A stretch of 64,000 nt of DNA from an uncultured Muribaculum sp. (GCF_910583865.1 NZ_CAJTYX010000006.1:23852-87851), one strand, 5' to 3'; positions 33,169-42,539 are shown, counted from the stretch's first letter. The notes: generated by a model from the sequence alone, not told the origin. A program made the numbers and translations.

Positions 33169-34881
33169 ATGACCACCGAAAAACCGATCATCTATCAGCT
33201 TCTTCCCAGACTGTTTGCCAACCCGTGCGATCATTGCGTGCCCGACGGCACCATTGAGCAGAACGGTTCGGGAAAGATGAACGACATCACCTCGAAAGTG
33301 CTCAAAAGCATAAAAGGACTTGGTGTCACACACATATGGTACACCGGAGTTATCGAGCACTCCAACAAGACCGACTATAGCCGTTATGGCATACCCCGCG
33401 ACAATCCATACATCGTAAAAGGACGCGCAGGATCGCCGTATGCGATAAAGGACTACTATGATATCGACCCGGACATCGCTGTCAACGTAAACAAGCGTAT
33501 CGAGGAATTCCAGGCGCTTGTCGACCGTACTCACGATGCCGGGATGAAAGTCATTATCGACTTCGTGCCCAACCATGTGTCCCGCCAATACATTTCCGAC
33601 GCCAAGCCTCCGAAAGTAAAGGATTTCGGAGTAGGCGACGACCGCAATCGCTTCTTTGCCCGCGACAACAGCTTCTACTACATACCTCACCAGTTGTTCG
33701 CGCCATCGATCAACCTCGGTTCGGGCGACAACGCATACGTGGAGTTTCCCGCCAAAGCCTCGGGCAACGACTGTTTCACAGCATTCCCCTCGCAATATGA
33801 CTGGTATGAGACCGTCAAGCTAAACTACGGCGTGGATTATGGCGACCAAAGCAGGCATTTCTATCCCATTCCGCGCACATGGCACGACATGCTCGCCATT
33901 CTACGCTACTGGTGCGATATGGGGGTCGACGGATTCCGCTGCGACATGGCCCACATGGTGCCGCTCGAATTCTGGCAATGGGCCATATCAAACATCCGCG
34001 AACGCTATCCCCACATTGTGTTTATCGCAGAAATCTACGATGTGGCGCTCTACCGCGACTTCATCAAATACGGCGGGTTCGACTATCTCTACGACAAAGT
34101 AAACCTATACGACACACTGCGCGGCATACAGTGCCACAACGTGTCGGCGGCCCAGCTCACCCACTGCTGGCAGACCGTGGAGGGGATTGGTGCAAACATG
34201 CTCAACTTCCTCGAAAACCACGACGAACAACGCTTCGGCTCGGTGCAGTACGCCGGCGACCCGTCGCTTGTCATACCGTCGCTCGTGGTGAGCGCGTTCA
34301 TCTCGACAGGCCCGATGATGATATATGCCGGACAGGAACTCGGCGAACAGGCCACCGATGCCGAGGGGTTCAGCGGGCATGACGGCCGCACCACCATATT
34401 CGACTACTGGAGCATACCGACCATACGTCGCTGGATGAATTCCGGCAATTGGGACTCCGAACTTCTTACCTCGCGCGAACGCTGGCTGCGCGACAAGTAC
34501 AAGACCATACTCACCATCTGCAACCAGGAGAAAGCCATAGCGAGAGGCCGGTTCTTCGACCTGATGTATGTCAACTACGAGAATCATACCCTCAATCCCC
34601 ATCGCCAGTACGTGTTCCTGCGCAGTTGTGACGACGAGACGCTGCTCATAGCCGTAAACTTCGACTCCGTGCCGTGCAATCTGAAGATCAACATCCCACT
34701 GCACGCGTTCGAGACACTGGGCATACCGCAAGGCGACTGCGTGGCCATCGACCTGCTATCGCACGACATGATGCGCAAGCATCTGTCGTACGACATGCCG
34801 TTTGAGGCCGAAATCGGGCCTTACGATGCGACGGTTTGGAAAATCAAACACAAGAACGTGCTGTCACGCTATAAAAAGTAG
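33169..34881 (+). CDS. Cytoplasmic alpha-amylase family protein (GH13)
   Basis: Alpha-glucan-active enzyme of 570 residues with the four GH13 regions: DFVPNHVS (about 126 to 133), GVDGFRCDMAH with the nucleophile Asp (about 255), FIAEIYD with the acid/base Glu (about 285) and FLENHDEQR with the transition-state Asp (about 350). No signal peptide, so it would act on internal glycogen or imported oligosaccharides. ATG 33169 is preferred over an earlier in-frame codon at 33100, which lies inside the patatin gene. A C-terminal beta-domain (about 470 to 570) follows. The specific activity (amylase, maltogenic or trehalose-type) cannot be settled from the sequence. Confidence 0.9.
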   Translation: MTTEKPIIYQLLPRLFANPCDHCVPDGTIEQNGSGKMNDITSKVLKSIKGLGVTHIWYTGVIEHSNKTDYSRYGIPRDNPYIVKGRAGSPYAIKDYYDIDPDIAVNVNKRIEEFQALVDRTHDAGMKVIIDFVPNHVSRQYISDAKPPKVKDFGVGDDRNRFFARDNSFYYIPHQLFAPSINLGSGDNAYVEFPAKASGNDCFTAFPSQYDWYETVKLNYGVDYGDQSRHFYPIPRTWHDMLAILRYWCDMGVDGFRCDMAHMVPLEFWQWAISNIRERYPHIVFIAEIYDVALYRDFIKYGGFDYLYDKVNLYDTLRGIQCHNVSAAQLTHCWQTVEGIGANMLNFLENHDEQRFGSVQYAGDPSLVIPSLVVSAFISTGPMMIYAGQELGEQATDAEGFSGHDGRTTIFDYWSIPTIRRWMNSGNWDSELLTSRERWLRDKYKTILTICNQEKAIARGRFFDLMYVNYENHTLNPHRQYVFLRSCDDETLLIAVNFDSVPCNLKINIPLHAFETLGIPQGDCVAIDLLSHDMMRKHLSYDMPFEAEIGPYDATVWKIKHKNVLSRYKK

Positions 34882-34967
34882 ACCACGACGGGTCGATTAT
34901 CCGCCAAAAAGCGATAACTTTGCACCATCGAATCCGAAATTTCTGAACTTAAATACACTTTCTTGTA

Positions 34968-35900
34968 ATGTTACCCCCTTTTAAGATTTTTGCCGGTACG
35001 AAGTCGGAGTACATGGCCAAGGAGATATGCAAGGACCTTGGCGTGGAGCTTGGCAAAATGAACATCCAGCACTTCGCCGACGGCGAGTTCGAGGTGTCGT
35101 TCGAGGAATCCATCCGTGGATGCGAGGTATATCTCGTACAATCCACATTCCCCAACAGCGACAACCTCATGGAGCTGCTGCTCATGATCGACGCTGCCAA
35201 GCGTGCATCCGCAGCATCAATCATCGCTGTCATGCCCTACTTCGGATGGGCACGTCAGGACCGCAAGGACAAGCCGCGTGTGTCGATTGCCGCAAAGCTC
35301 GTGGCTGATCTTCTCAGCACAGCCGGAGTAAACCGCGTCATCTGCATGGATCTCCACGCCGACCAGATTCAGGGATTCTTCAATGTACCCGTCGACCATC
35401 TCTACGCATCGTCGGTGTTCATCCCCTATATCGAGTCGCTGCATCTCCCCGACATGGTGATCGCCACTCCCGACGTGGGCGGCGCGAAGCGTGCCAACAA
35501 CTACGCGAAATACTTCAACGTGCCCCTCGTGCTCTGCCACAAGCAGCGCGCCAAAGCCAACGTTGTTGCCTCGATGACCGTAATCGGTGAGGTAAAGGAC
35601 AAGAATGTAATCCTCATCGACGATATGGTCGACACAGCCGGCACTATCACCAAGGCAGCCGACCTTATGATGAGCGAAGGCGCCAAGAGCGTGCGTGCTC
35701 TCTGCTCGCATGCCATCATGAGCGACCCCGCAAGCCAACGCGTCACCGACTGCGGCATCTGTGAGATGATATTCACCAACTCCATCCCATACACCGGCGA
35801 CTGCAAGAAGTGCACCATCCTCTCTGTAGCCCATCTCTTCGCCGACACCATCCGCCGCGTCCACGAAAACCAGTCCATCTCCTCACAGTACCTCATCTGA
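34968..35900 (+). CDS. prs: Ribose-phosphate pyrophosphokinase (PRPP synthetase)
   Basis: Makes PRPP from ribose 5-phosphate and ATP for purine, pyrimidine, histidine and NAD synthesis. The 310-residue protein has FADGEFEVSFEESIRG (about 37 to 52), the ATP-binding flexible loop near YFGWARQDRK (about 90 to 99), DLHADQIQGFF (about 127) and the PRPP loop VILIDDMVDTAGT (about 215 to 227). Full length. A -7 box TAACTTTG sits at 34915-34922 without a good -33 partner. A strong stem-loop follows the gene. Confidence 0.97.
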   Translation: MLPPFKIFAGTKSEYMAKEICKDLGVELGKMNIQHFADGEFEVSFEESIRGCEVYLVQSTFPNSDNLMELLLMIDAAKRASAASIIAVMPYFGWARQDRKDKPRVSIAAKLVADLLSTAGVNRVICMDLHADQIQGFFNVPVDHLYASSVFIPYIESLHLPDMVIATPDVGGAKRANNYAKYFNVPLVLCHKQRAKANVVASMTVIGEVKDKNVILIDDMVDTAGTITKAADLMMSEGAKSVRALCSHAIMSDPASQRVTDCGICEMIFTNSIPYTGDCKKCTILSVAHLFADTIRRVHENQSISSQYLI

Positions 35901-35913
35901 TAAAACGTATCGT

Positions 35914-35964
35914 AACATAAAGCAAGGGCTTCGTTTTCATCAAACGAAGCCCTTGCTTTATGTT
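35914..35964. terminator. Bidirectional terminator between prs and the esterase gene
   Basis: A 23-bp perfect stem (AACATAAAGCAAGGGC.. with its complement) around a 5-nt loop, with A and T runs on both sides, between convergent genes. Confidence 0.85.
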
Positions 35965-36001
35965 GTATTTGAGCCTATATGATACAGGACAAGCACTTAA
36001 A

Positions 36002-39000
36002 TCAGATATGAAACACAGCGGTACGAGCTGTCGATGATGACGCTACGCGGAGCACGCGCAATCCCGAGCCGAGAGTGCGGATGCTTATAGCAGCATCACC
36101 GTCCGACATCGGCACGCTCATAAGGCGGCGTCCGTCGACAGTGTAGACTTCGAGAGAAACACCATTACCGTAGAGTTGCGACGACACGTGAAGATTCTCG
36201 CCATCGAGCCGAAGGCGCAAACGTGCATCCTCAGCCGTGACAAGCTGTATTCCGGTAGTATGCCCTTCCACAAGCTCAACCGAACCTATACAATCGAGCT
36301 TACGCTCATTGCCGAAACGGTCTGTAGCGATTCCATATTTATCGGAGAGGAGCTTATCGCTCCCCATTCCCACGCCGTTTGCATCCATCGACGCGAATAT
36401 ATAGGCGTTATCATCATTTCGCGGCAACAAGCCGGCATAGTTGGCCGCACCTTGGGAAACACTGTAGGGAGATACGTTGAGTTGAGTCTTTTCATCACAC
36501 ACAGGCACACCGCGATCCTGTCCGGAAGTGTTGTCCTGCTTGAGTGTATAGAATTTGCCCACTACGGAATGGTTGATATTGATATTCTCCTGCTTTGCAA
36601 CGGTATATTCACCGGCATGCAGGTCAGAATACTCTTTGTTGCCACCGGTAGTGTTACCCTCAAGAATCGTATTTACAATATTGGTCTTTAGATCGGACTC
36701 CCACAGAAGAATCGTGCTGTGGAATGTATTGCCATTGCTGTGATTACCCGTCACGGTACAGTTATATATATTGAGCGTCTGGGTAGGCGACACGTTACCG
36801 TCATTATGCACCCATGCCACCGATCCACAGGCATTATTGGTATTGCCCGAGATGGTGCAGTTTATGAAATTATATACGAAGTTGCGCTGGCCGCAATTTT
36901 CTGCCACAAGCACGCCGCCGTGGTCATTGGGAGCCTTGTTGTCAAGTATGTCACAGTTCTTCACAGTGAAATGCTGGTCGGCTATATTGGTCCATCCGAG
37001 CTGGAACACACCACACTGGTTCGACGATTCATTACGGGTAAACACGCAGTTGTCTATATCAACGCTGGTTCCCCATATAGACATAGCTCCACCACGCGAA
37101 TCGTTGTTTCCCTCATTAGGATTTTTGATCGACTTGTTGGCGTCAAATACGGATTTATCCACCGTGAGCTGAGAGGTCAGGTACGTGTAGACGACACCAC
37201 CGCGAAATGCTATATTGTCCACAAACGACGAACCGGTTATCAACACATTTCCACAATTGCGCAGGCTAAAAACTCCGCCGTTCTCATCTATCATGCGCGA
37301 TGTGCCGTTTCCCGAAAAAGAGCAGCCCTCCACGGTAAGGTCTCCACCGTTCATGCTCAACACTCCACCTGCGCCGTTGGCAAGGAAATTCGTGAATGCA
37401 AGATTGCGAAGCACCATATTGACACGTTCGGTCTCGGCAAGACGAGTGGCACCCATGCCGTCGAGACATGCGCCGTCACCGGCACCCTCTATTGTAAGAG
37501 CGGTGTAGCCTTCAAGATTCAGTTCATCGGCTACCTGCACCGTACCGTTCACAACCACCTTCGCGCCGTCCCATCTCACCGAGGCCACAGCCTTGGTGAG
37601 AGAAGAAAAAGGGGCGGTAACGGAACCGTCGTTGGTATCCGCGCCATTTAAAGCATCGACATAGGCCACGTCGAGAACGCCCGGCTCACGTTCTTCCACA
37701 GGCACCGGATTATTGTTCTCGTCAAGAATCTCAAGCTCATCAACCTTCTTCTCAAGAGTATAGTAGAACGCCATACCGAAATTGTAGAGAGGATACGGCT
37801 TGCCATAGATTACATTGCCATCGGCATCCTTAGGCTCGTAGTCGGGACGCAGGCGCGTCTCGGAAGCGTTGCGGGAATAGACATAGCTGCCGTCAGAATT
37901 CTTCGCATCAAGATCGACATAGGTCAAAGCGCTCTTATAGGGGTCGCTGTCGCGAAGATTGCCATGGCCCTGGAGATGGTCGAGTCCTGCAGGCTGGTTC
38001 TCTATGCGAGCCTCGGGATCGGCATAAGTGACCACGACCTTACCGGTTAGCGCGTTGTCAAACTTCATCACGACATCATCACCCTCGATTGTGATACTCT
38101 TGATATTCTGACGAGCACCGCCACCATATCCATTATGGTAAACATTGAAGCCGTAATTCTTTATTTTAGGAAGTATATCGGTATCAAATACCATCGGTCC
38201 TACAGGCACATAGTATTTAACGCGGATGGTCTTTCCTCCATCCTCACGCGTGATTTTCTTCGGCTGGAGGGGAATCACCTTCTCACCAAGCACCTGGCTC
38301 TTATAGTAAGCCTTGGCAAGCATCTCGCCGAACCAACGATAGCCGTTGGCATCGAGATGCCCGCCACGATCAGTGCAAGGATAAGGGGATCCCGCCATTA
38401 TGATGTCGTCATATTCGTTGGCGGCCTGAAGTTGCGCCATACCTATGCTGATTTTATCACGCACATACTGTGCGCCGACCTGATAGGTAATCCACAACGG
38501 AGCCTTCTGCTGACCGTATTTGGCCATGATGTCATGCTGCATGTTGTTTTTCAGCTTTAACATGAATTCCTTGTAGGTCTTTGTATCGGTGCAGTTGTCC
38601 TCTCCTGCGTTAAGTCCGCAATGCTCGCCCTTGACAATATAGTTGAACTCTCCCTGCATCCAGAAGATGGCAGGACAAGTAATAGCATCGTAGCCCGACT
38701 TCCTCGTCTCTTCAACCGCATGATCCAACGATTCCACAAACTGGCCGTAGAACTTACGCTGCGTGCACTCCTTTGAAAGTTCCTCGATTGACGCACCACT
38801 TACACCAACGGAAGTGGCGAGCAGATCCTGTCCTTTTAAGAAAGTGAGCTGCATATGGTTTACAGCACCATGTATCGGGCACTCAGAGATAGCAGTTCCA
38901 TTACGATGGTTGTCGTTACTTTCCGTACAGAAGTGTGCCATCGTTCCCCTCAGAGGTTGGAGCGTCCATGTACCCCAATGCGCATCTCCGATTCCGGCGT

Positions 39001-39187
39001 TGACCCATACCTCCGGGCCAAGCATGTAGTTGCCCGGAATATTCTCCACGGATACTACGGGCCATGACTGATGGCCGGTGGAAAGACTCTGTCCGTTGAT
39101 TATGAACTGCTGGATATCCTTGGCATAAGCGCCCGAAGGTAGAGCCAGCACGGCGCCTGCGATGACGCCATGAATGAATCGTCTCAT
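36002..39187 (-). CDS. Secreted SGNH-type esterase fused to a right-handed beta-helix, with C-terminal sorting-like tail
   Basis: Protein of 1061 residues. Signal peptide 1 to 22 (ending GAYA). Domain 1 (about 25 to 300) is an SGNH/sialate-O-acetylesterase-like hydrolase: INGQS with nucleophile Ser34, GVSGASIEE (about 128), FWMQGE (175 to 180) and DRGGHLDANGYRWFG (273 to 287) with Asp and His of the triad. Residues 310 to 500 look like a beta-sandwich. From about 506 (VDALNGADTNDGS) a parallel beta-helix runs to about 960 with many N-x-C-T and GG turns. The last about 70 residues (SLEVYTVDGRRLMSV) resemble a type IX sorting tail. Probably a cell-surface polysaccharide deacetylase; substrate unknown. 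It is monocistronic and more Asn/Asp-rich than its neighbours. Confidence 0.83.
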   Translation of the reverse strand: MRRFIHGVIAGAVLALPSGAYAKDIQQFIINGQSLSTGHQSWPVVSVENIPGNYMLGPEVWVNAGIGDAHWGTWTLQPLRGTMAHFCTESNDNHRNGTAISECPIHGAVNHMQLTFLKGQDLLATSVGVSGASIEELSKECTQRKFYGQFVESLDHAVEETRKSGYDAITCPAIFWMQGEFNYIVKGEHCGLNAGEDNCTDTKTYKEFMLKLKNNMQHDIMAKYGQQKAPLWITYQVGAQYVRDKISIGMAQLQAANEYDDIIMAGSPYPCTDRGGHLDANGYRWFGEMLAKAYYKSQVLGEKVIPLQPKKITREDGGKTIRVKYYVPVGPMVFDTDILPKIKNYGFNVYHNGYGGGARQNIKSITIEGDDVVMKFDNALTGKVVVTYADPEARIENQPAGLDHLQGHGNLRDSDPYKSALTYVDLDAKNSDGSYVYSRNASETRLRPDYEPKDADGNVIYGKPYPLYNFGMAFYYTLEKKVDELEILDENNNPVPVEEREPGVLDVAYVDALNGADTNDGSVTAPFSSLTKAVASVRWDGAKVVVNGTVQVADELNLEGYTALTIEGAGDGACLDGMGATRLAETERVNMVLRNLAFTNFLANGAGGVLSMNGGDLTVEGCSFSGNGTSRMIDENGGVFSLRNCGNVLITGSSFVDNIAFRGGVVYTYLTSQLTVDKSVFDANKSIKNPNEGNNDSRGGAMSIWGTSVDIDNCVFTRNESSNQCGVFQLGWTNIADQHFTVKNCDILDNKAPNDHGGVLVAENCGQRNFVYNFINCTISGNTNNACGSVAWVHNDGNVSPTQTLNIYNCTVTGNHSNGNTFHSTILLWESDLKTNIVNTILEGNTTGGNKEYSDLHAGEYTVAKQENININHSVVGKFYTLKQDNTSGQDRGVPVCDEKTQLNVSPYSVSQGAANYAGLLPRNDDNAYIFASMDANGVGMGSDKLLSDKYGIATDRFGNERKLDCIGSVELVEGHTTGIQLVTAEDARLRLRLDGENLHVSSQLYGNGVSLEVYTVDGRRLMSVPMSDGDAAISIRTLGSGLRVLRVASSSTARTAVFHI

Positions 39188-39237
39188 AACTTGCTGTGCT
39201 ATGGTTTTTAGATTAGTGTTGGATATTATATATCCAC

Positions 39238-39245
39238 AAATTTAC
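39238..39245 (-). promoter_or_regulatory. -7 promoter box of the esterase/beta-helix gene
   Basis: TAAATTTG on the minus strand, 50 bp upstream of the ATG; no clear -33 box at the expected spacing. AT-rich flanks. Confidence 0.4.
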
Positions 39246-39319
39246 CATCGCACAATTAATTTACACTTAACATGCGCATACATGTCAATTAAAATGAACG
39301 CCATCTGAAAAAAAGCCTT

Positions 39320-40045
39320 TCAACGGCCATATTTTATGGTGCGGAAGGTCATGGTCACCGCGTCAAACAGCAGCATGCGCCGGTCAAGCAGGTCACCGGC
39401 CTTGGCGAGGCACTTTATTACCTCGGTGGCTTGAAGCGTGCCTATCACTCCCGCCACCGTGTTCATGATGCCGTTGACCGAACATGGCTGTTCCCGGCGT
39501 GGAGGAATGTCGCCGAACCATGCCCTGTAGTCGGCTCCTCCGGGAAGATAAGTGAACACCTGCCCGGCCATGCGCTGCACAGCACCGTAGACCATAGGCT
39601 TGCCGAGAGCCACGCAGGTGTCGTTAAGCAGCATGCGAGTGGCGAAATTATCGGTACAATCGGCCACCACATCATATCCTTCCACAATCGACCTCGCATT
39701 GTCGGGAGTGAGCATCTCGGTCATAGACACCACTACGACATGTGGATTGACGGCACGCATCTTGGCGGCGGCGCTCTCGACCTTCAAAGTGCCGATGTCG
39801 GATGTATGATGTATCACCTGACGTTGCAGATTGCTCAACGACACAGTGTCACCGTCAATGACACCTATCGTACCCACCCCGGCGGCGGCAAGGTACAGGC
39901 ACACGGGAGAGCCGAGTCCGCCCGCTCCCACAACGAGCACACGACCGCCCTCTATGGCGCGCTGTCCGGGAATGTCAATCTCACAAAGAGCCGTGTGGCC
40001 GCTGTAGCGCACGGAAATATCATCGGCAAAAGTACTGTCATCCAT
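39320..40045 (-). CDS. ThiF/MoeB/HesA-family adenylyltransferase lacking the zinc cysteines
   Basis: E1-like enzyme that adenylates the C-terminus of a ubiquitin-like sulfur carrier (ThiS or MoaD). The 241-residue protein has the ATP loop VLVVGAGGLGSPVCLYLAAAG (about 33 to 53), DGDTVSLSNLQRQ (about 64), DCTDNFATRMLLND (about 128 to 141) and PCSVNGIMNTVAGVIG. MoeB/ThiF normally have a zinc site of two CxxC pairs; here the first reads DYRA and the second pair is absent because the protein ends early. No thi or moa gene is near. It may still be functional, as some HesA types lack zinc. Element 40052-40237 lies 6 bp upstream of its ATG. Confidence 0.85.
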   Translation of the reverse strand: MDDSTFADDISVRYSGHTALCEIDIPGQRAIEGGRVLVVGAGGLGSPVCLYLAAAGVGTIGVIDGDTVSLSNLQRQVIHHTSDIGTLKVESAAAKMRAVNPHVVVVSMTEMLTPDNARSIVEGYDVVADCTDNFATRMLLNDTCVALGKPMVYGAVQRMAGQVFTYLPGGADYRAWFGDIPPRREQPCSVNGIMNTVAGVIGTLQATEVIKCLAKAGDLLDRRMLLFDAVTMTFRTIKYGR

Positions 40046-40051
40046 TTTCTG

Positions 40052-40237
40052 TAAGTAACTCGCAAAAATTATTTTATATTTACGACGAGAGAATTTTCGA
40101 GCGATTTTTGCTCGATGAAGAGGGAGTGTAGCGAGCTACATGACTGATGAAGAGAGCGGAAAGCGCCGAAAATTCTCCGGCGGAAATATAAAGCTTTAGA
40201 ATTTATCATATGCGAAATAATTTTTGCGAGTTACTTA
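40052..40237. mobile_element. MITE-like element A with 23-bp terminal inverted repeats
   Basis: A 186-bp non-coding unit bounded by perfect 23-bp inverted repeats, TAAGTAACTCGCAAAAATTA at the left and its complement at the right. Subterminal parts also form dyads (GAGAATTTTC / GAAAATTCTC, CGAGC / GCTCG, GTAGC/GCTAC). The reverse complement aligns along its whole length with 61382-61600. Flanking TA on each side would fit a TA target duplication if the element proper starts at AAG. The right end overlaps the final codons of the acyltransferase gene. Confidence 0.75.
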
Positions 40238-41391
40238 ATATTATAAGCACGTGCCATGCGGGCATCACGCATCCTTGCCTCGATTCTGTCGTAGGCCAAT
40301 TTCCAACCAATCGGCAGCGCCACGCCCACAATCGTGTATGCTATCCAAAAAAAATCGGTAGCGGCATGCTCATGAATCACCATATGGCATCCTATCTGGG
40401 CGAAGTCGAGTCCGTACCACCATATCTTGACGAGACTGACGAGCTTAAACGCCGCGATGTGGAACACAAATACGCACATGGTCATCTCGCCTACGGTAAT
40501 TAACGCCCGACGCAGCGCATTGTCGTGGCTGTCGACATGGCGCGCTATCCAGCGGAGCATCATGAAGCCGAGTATGCCCGTGACCGGCAGAGTGGCCACT
40601 GTGAGAAGAGTGGGCGTAAGCGTCATGCCTGTCCATTCGAGCCAGGCGCCGGCTACCAGAAATGCGAATACAGCCACGGCGTTCCACCACTTCATAGCAG
40701 GTATGCGTCCCTCCATGGCCTTGAATATCACTCCGAAGCTGAAGAAGAATATACCCCACGTCTCCCGGATTCCACCCTGCACGATTGTGACTATGCGCAT
40801 GTCGCACCCGATCTTGAACAGAGCGAAAGCGAGAGCTGCCCCACAGATCACCAGCGAAGCCTTGACCGTGCCGATGCCGGGACAGAGGCTTCTCAACAGC
40901 AGACGCAGGAGCAGGTAGCCCACCGAGGTGACAAGCAGTGCACGGAAAAACCAGAATGCCCCGGCCAGAAACTCATCGTAACCGGCCATCGAGAAAACTA
41001 TGTGCACCAAGCGCTGAAGGAACGAATGCACCGTGTAGGGATGCGTCACCCCACCTTTCCAGTTGCCGTAAGTCTCGTTGAGTATCCCGAAATGGAACAG
41101 TACATTATGAATAACCAGAAACAAGATGGCCCACTTGAGGAAAGGGAGATAAAGACCCTTGACACGCTTCACGCAGAAACGCCATGGGTCATCGAGGCTC
41201 GAAGGGGAAAAGAAATAGCCGGCAGCGATGAAGAACACCGGCATATGAAACAGGTATATGAACCGCACGAGCATGTCACCTCCTTCGGCATGGCCGGCAA
41301 CCATGAGGATGATAGCCATTCCTTTCACAATCGACATCACGGTATCACGCTGCCGCGATGGATTCACCGAGGATGTAGTCGAGTTTTCCAT
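40231..41391 (-). CDS. Acyltransferase-3 family integral membrane protein
   Basis: Protein of 386 residues from ATG 41391 (MENSTTSSVNP); an earlier in-frame codon at 41463 would precede the likely -7 box TAATTTTG (41400-41407) and is rejected. About ten transmembrane helices and the family start VMSIVKGMAIILMVAGHAEGGDMLVRFIYLFHMPVFFIAAGYFF with catalytic His (about residue 34) place it in the acyltransferase-3 group (OatA, OpgC, NolL), which acetylates or succinylates surface glycans. The last residues (NIK) and stop codon lie within the terminal repeat of element A, so the C-terminus may have been set by its insertion. Confidence 0.85.
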   Translation of the reverse strand: MENSTTSSVNPSRQRDTVMSIVKGMAIILMVAGHAEGGDMLVRFIYLFHMPVFFIAAGYFFSPSSLDDPWRFCVKRVKGLYLPFLKWAILFLVIHNVLFHFGILNETYGNWKGGVTHPYTVHSFLQRLVHIVFSMAGYDEFLAGAFWFFRALLVTSVGYLLLRLLLRSLCPGIGTVKASLVICGAALAFALFKIGCDMRIVTIVQGGIRETWGIFFFSFGVIFKAMEGRIPAMKWWNAVAVFAFLVAGAWLEWTGMTLTPTLLTVATLPVTGILGFMMLRWIARHVDSHDNALRRALITVGEMTMCVFVFHIAAFKLVSLVKIWWYGLDFAQIGCHMVIHEHAATDFFWIAYTIVGVALPIGWKLAYDRIEARMRDARMARAYNIK

Positions 41392-41488
41392 CAAGGGGTC
41401 AAAATTAGCTATTTTTTTCGTAATTTTGCATGACTGACTATTGGTAATTTTATTAGTAAACAACCCGCAAAATCATACTATACACGAC

Positions 41489-42040
41489 ATGTTGAAATTC
41501 CTCGGCTGCCTAATGCAGCTTATCATATCGCCAAGCAAAGGATGGACCGACGTGGCCGCTGTCGGCGAGCAGCCACAACAGCTCGCCGCCTCAGGCTTCT
41601 ACCCGTTTCTTGGCATCACGGCATGCTCAGCGTTCATTCCGAGAATCTACGACAAGCATCTCACCCTCCCCATGCTTATTGAAAGTGCCGTAGTTACTTT
41701 TGTCAGCTACTTCGTCGCCTATTTCCTGGCCTCAGCGCTCATGTCGGCCACGATCGGACATGTGTCAGGCGACAATCCCGGAGAAAAGAAGATAAACACG
41801 TTCATAATATACAACCTCGCCATCCTGGCCCTCATAACCATGGTGCGCAACTGTCTGCCGATGGAGCTTTCCCTGGTGCAGTTCATGCCGCTTTTCGTGC
41901 TGATAGTCATGTGGGCCGGACGGCAGTATCTCAACGTGGATGAAGGCAGGATTCCTACGTTCTTGCTGCTCTGCGCCCTGTTCATCCTCATCCCCCCTTA
42001 CGTAATCGGCTACATATTCAAGCTGTTAATGCCGATATAA
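41489..42040 (+). CDS. Yip1-family membrane protein
   Basis: Protein of 183 residues with five hydrophobic helices. It starts MLKFLGCLMQLIISPSKGWTDV, typical of the bacterial Yip1/YIP-domain proteins in which an amphipathic segment with SPxKxW precedes the helices. ATG 41489 is preferred to 41441. Function unknown in bacteria. It lies 11 bp ahead of smpB and is likely co-transcribed with it. Confidence 0.78.
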   Translation: MLKFLGCLMQLIISPSKGWTDVAAVGEQPQQLAASGFYPFLGITACSAFIPRIYDKHLTLPMLIESAVVTFVSYFVAYFLASALMSATIGHVSGDNPGEKKINTFIIYNLAILALITMVRNCLPMELSLVQFMPLFVLIVMWAGRQYLNVDEGRIPTFLLLCALFILIPPYVIGYIFKLLMPI

Positions 42041-42051
42041 AACCGCAAAAT

Positions 42052-42504
42052 ATGGCAACTAAAGAAATCAACATAAAGAACCGGCGTGCCACATTCGACT
42101 ACGCCATATCCGAGACGTTTACGGCAGGCATCGTGCTTACCGGGACCGAGATTAAATCGCTGCGCCAGGGCAAGGCGAGCCTTGCCGACACATTCTGCTT
42201 CGTCGACAACGGCGAGGTATGGGTCAAAAACATGTACATCGCTGAATATTTCTATGGCACATACAACAACCATACCGAACGACGCGACCGCAAGCTCCTG
42301 CTCAACCGCAAGGAGATCGCACGTCTGGAAAAATCAGGCAAAGAGGCCGGCTTCACGATAGTGCCGCTGCGATTGTTCATCAACGAACGAGGCCTGGCAA
42401 AGCTGGTGATAGGAATCGCCCGTGGCAAGAAAGAGTATGACAAGCGCCAGTCAATCAAAGAGCGCGAGGACAAGCGCGACATGGCCCGCATTATGCAGAA
42501 ATAA
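42052..42504 (+). CDS. smpB: SsrA (tmRNA)-binding protein
   Basis: Binds tmRNA and delivers it to stalled ribosomes for trans-translation. The 150-residue protein starts KEINIKNRRATFDYAISETF, continues with GIVLTGTEIKSLRQGKASLADTF (about 25 to 47) and ends with the basic tail KKEYDKRQSIKEREDKRDMAR that enters the ribosomal A site. Length is normal. tmRNA itself is not in this window; a tRNA gene follows 52 bp downstream with its own promoter. Confidence 0.97.
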   Translation: MATKEINIKNRRATFDYAISETFTAGIVLTGTEIKSLRQGKASLADTFCFVDNGEVWVKNMYIAEYFYGTYNNHTERRDRKLLLNRKEIARLEKSGKEAGFTIVPLRLFINERGLAKLVIGIARGKKEYDKRQSIKEREDKRDMARIMQK

Positions 42505-42507
42505 AGA

Positions 42508-42539
42508 TTTGCACAATCGAAAAAAACTGCATAACTTTG
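42508..42539 (+). promoter_or_regulatory. Promoter of tRNA-Leu
   Basis: TTTG 42508-42511, 20-bp spacer, TAACTTTG 42532-42539, a full consensus match. Position +1 would lie about 42546, just 10 bp before the tRNA. Confidence 0.78.
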
